Assembly: GCA_034336665.1 (NCBI GenBank)
Contig: JAPFBE010000003.1
Coordinates: 65,329,352-65,393,351 of the forward strand
Length of the DNA: 64,000 nucleotides
Direction: 5' to 3'
DNA from: Luscinia megarhynchos
Taxonomy: Eukaryota > Chordata > Aves > Passeriformes > Turdidae
Made by a program: the position numbers and the translations under genes. The notes beneath the pieces are model-generated. The model had not been told where the DNA came from, searched no databases, and saw nothing but the letters and a program-made list of their open reading frames with translations. Each line of letters begins with the position of its first letter. Position 1 is the stretch's first letter. This document shows, in pieces, positions 61,794 to 64,000 of this stretch.

Positions 61794-64000
61794 TCAACCA
61801 AGAGAAGTGCTTACAAAAATATGGTGAACAGAGAATAATATTTTTTCAGCAAAATACTCAAAAACACCTTAACATTTCTTCCATGTTTTGATACTAGCCC
61901 TATTCATCATTCATTCAACTAATGAAGCTTGGAGGGAACACTTCAGGACACACTTTAATCTTCTCTCTAAGACTCAGACACAGATTTTGAAAACAATATC
62001 ACTGTGGACTGAGTTTCAAAACCTCCTTCTGCAAATCTAATTGCAGAGCTCCATCTGTACTACAAATTCCTTTCAAGGCATCATGAAACCGAGTAAAACT
62101 GAAATCACATGTCATGTGATTTGATTACAAGACAACTACACATGAAGTGTCAATGATTACAGGGTTAGGTCTTACACAGTGGAGGAAATTCAAGTGTTCT
62201 TAATTGCATTAAAAGAAATTTTTCTTCTCAGTTAAAAATCCTCAAAATTGCCAAAGTACAAAAATTTAATGACAATTTTTTTCTCAGTACATAAATAAGA
62301 TTTACCTCTACTCAGTATTTACTTACCAATAAGAATAATTTTAAAAAATAGAAGAAGGGGTCTTTAAGACAAGAGGGTTTTAATCACATTAGAACACATT
62401 TTCAATCACAGTCCTTCTACGTAGTCATGTTTTATTAATGAAGATTTTGGTTCTAAAATAATCAGTTTTCATTTGAAGTAATTATGTTTGGTGATGCCTA
62501 ACATATTCTTCAATCATATTTTTAAAAATAAATTAGAGCACAAAGGACTTAATACACCTAACTTATTAAAATGAAAAACAAAAACAACAAAACTCCAAAA
62601 ACCAGTATTCTAGTCACACTTAAATGAGAAAATAAAAATTAAAAAATTAAATCAAATTAGAAGTTATTTACATGAGACACCAGTCTAAGTTGATAATTTG
62701 ACTGTTTTTGCATCATCTCAAAAGAACTTAAACACATCTTTGTTTTAGGGAAAAGTATAAAATACTAAGCAGTAAATATAAGGAAAGAACTTCTAAACAA
62801 GGTCTTCTCAAATGGTTGGATTCACTTATTTTCAATTTCTTACAAAATTTAGAAAGGGGAATAAAACATAAGAAGGAACTATAGTCACAGTTCACCCTTT
62901 AAAAATATCTAATGCCATAAATCTAGCAGAATCTACCAAAAGGATGTTTCAGATCTAATTTAAAACACTCCAAGTGAAATATGCATATGTGAATGATATA
63001 GAGCAACACAGATACTTTGGGAAAGGCACTATGAAAGCATTATTTTGCTATTCTGTATTTTTACCTTATGAAATGTATTATTTTATTCAATGAATATTTA
63101 ACATTAAATTATATTATTTATAACTAATAAAGTGCAGAAATTTAATTTACATTAAAATTCTTACAAATATATCCAGAAGCCTACGTCTTACTTCGCAATG
63201 ATTTACTTGGAAAGTGTGTTTTTCCCCCTTTTGTCTTGTACAAAACAGACTCAGTGCTTAATTTAGGTGAAAATGTTACTTCAGAGGAAATGGAACAGTT
63301 AAAATATATAAATGGGAAAAGCACAGCTATTTAAATAATCATAATCCATAAAAACTCATAAGTGTCTTCAGAAACAATTATCAACTAGCAAAACAGAAAA
63401 TTTATTCCAGTGCTCTTTAATCAAATATATAATAATCAGAAGCAATATGCCAATTCATCCTGTGTGTAAACAGATGACAATAACTTTGCAAGAACATAGT
63501 CAGTACAATGACTGTAAAATCTTGATCAAAAGTTCAAGCATGTCTCCTTCCAATACTCCTCCCAACTTCTATTACATGGCAAATCTAATGATATTCTTAA
63601 CTTGCTGAATACAGGCAATAGCCATAATTGTGTTCTCCAAACTAACTAATTCACTTTCAGTTGTTTCAGCTAACAAAAAACCTAAATATTCCACTGATTC
63701 TTCTTGGGACACTTCCATTTAAGATATAGTTTGTGTTTACTGCCTCAAAAAATATCACATTTAAATCCTCTCCACAGCAGAAGTTACAGAAATACATGAG
63801 GGAGGAAAAAATCCCACCTCTTTCCAACCATAGCAATACCAGCACTTTGAATGGCAGTAGCCAGATTAAGTTCTTCTACTTTTTGAATCTTTTAAACAAA
63901 AGATAGCTTTGATCTGATTCTGAAGGTCCACATAATTTACCAATTACTCTTCATTTCTGTGTTTCCTGTACATTTTTTGTTTGTCTTGGCAGCAGGAAAA

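Larger units (their letters stand above)
1..64000 (-). other. NBEA: Neurobeachin gene body, N-terminal part (exons 2-13 and their introns)
   Basis: Neurobeachin is a very large (about 2,900 residue) BEACH-family scaffold enriched in neurons. It acts in membrane trafficking of receptors to synapses and anchors PKA regulatory subunits. Twelve exons at 49757-5416 all carry canonical splice sites, and their phases fit end to end, giving 569 codons plus one base of uninterrupted coding sequence. The order matches the vertebrate NBEA N terminus: an armadillo-like start, a ConA-like domain, then alpha-solenoid. The first coding exon, promoter and everything from the next exon to the WD40 repeats are outside the window. 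The gene fills the whole window; no second gene was found on either strand. Assignment to NBEA over the paralogue LRBA rests on exon sequences recalled from the family, not on a database search. Confidence 0.95.
49758..64000 (-). other. NBEA: Intron upstream of NBEA exon 2 (partial)
   Basis: At least 14.2 kb with no supported exon. It contains three CR1 pieces (50807-51141, 52157-52294, 54228-54493) close to the exon. Beyond those lie only simple sequences: A-rich 56431-56491, T/G-rich 57467-57530 and an 18-base A run at 61776-61793. The GC-rich first exon expected for NBEA, encoding a glycine-rich N terminus, is absent, as is any CpG-island-like stretch. The promoter is therefore outside the window. 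Confidence 0.87.

Noticed and set aside
1..64000. Nested MAB21L1, known to sit inside a NBEA intron
   Set aside because: That gene lies in a much later intron; no uninterrupted frame of its size exists in this window.

Overview
The window is a vertebrate, almost certainly avian, stretch of intron-rich DNA. It is AT-rich with long non-coding intervals. Twelve short coding blocks on the minus strand are each bounded by AG/GT splice signals. The recognisable interspersed repeats are 3' pieces of CR1 LINEs, the dominant LINE of birds, plus one solo retroviral LTR. No prokaryotic features, tRNA, rRNA or CRISPR array were seen.

The only protein-coding gene I can support is neurobeachin (NBEA), transcribed from right to left. 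Twelve consecutive exons lie between 49757 and 5416 and join in phase without a gap into 1708 coding nt (569 codons plus one base). If there is a single upstream coding exon, as I recall for mammalian NBEA, these are exons 2-13; that numbering is used below. They encode roughly the N-terminal fifth of the protein: the armadillo-like/alpha-helical start, the concanavalin A-like (laminin-G-like) domain spread over exons 5-8, and the start of the long alpha-solenoid that follows. The first exon and promoter lie beyond 64000. All later exons (the AKAP site, DUF1088, PH-BEACH and WD40 regions) lie beyond position 1. The paralogue LRBA was considered and rejected on residue choices in several exons. 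Residue numbers below are local: 1 is the first residue of the exon at 49757.

Layout from left to right: 1-5415 is part of the intron after exon 13. Exons 13 and 12 lie at 5.4-6.5 kb, exon 11 at 9.0 kb, and exons 10 and 9 at 17.0-17.7 kb as a close pair. Exon 8 is at 24.9 kb, exon 7 at 28.0 kb, exon 6 at 32.6 kb and exon 5 at 40.5 kb. Exons 4 and 3 are a close pair at 42.9-43.3 kb, and exon 2 is at 49.6 kb. The 14.2 kb from 49758 to the end belongs to the intron before exon 2.

Mobile elements: nine CR1 loci were recognised, seven antisense to NBEA and two in sense. One antisense CR1 (38.3-39.9 kb) is interrupted by a 670-bp TG...CA solo LTR flanked by a 6-bp target duplication. No intact transposon ORF was found. 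The other open reading frames are short and explained by chance, by exon read-through or by CR1. I found no convincing undescribed biological system; the nested LTR and a few moderately GC-richer blocks of unknown origin are the main points for a second look.
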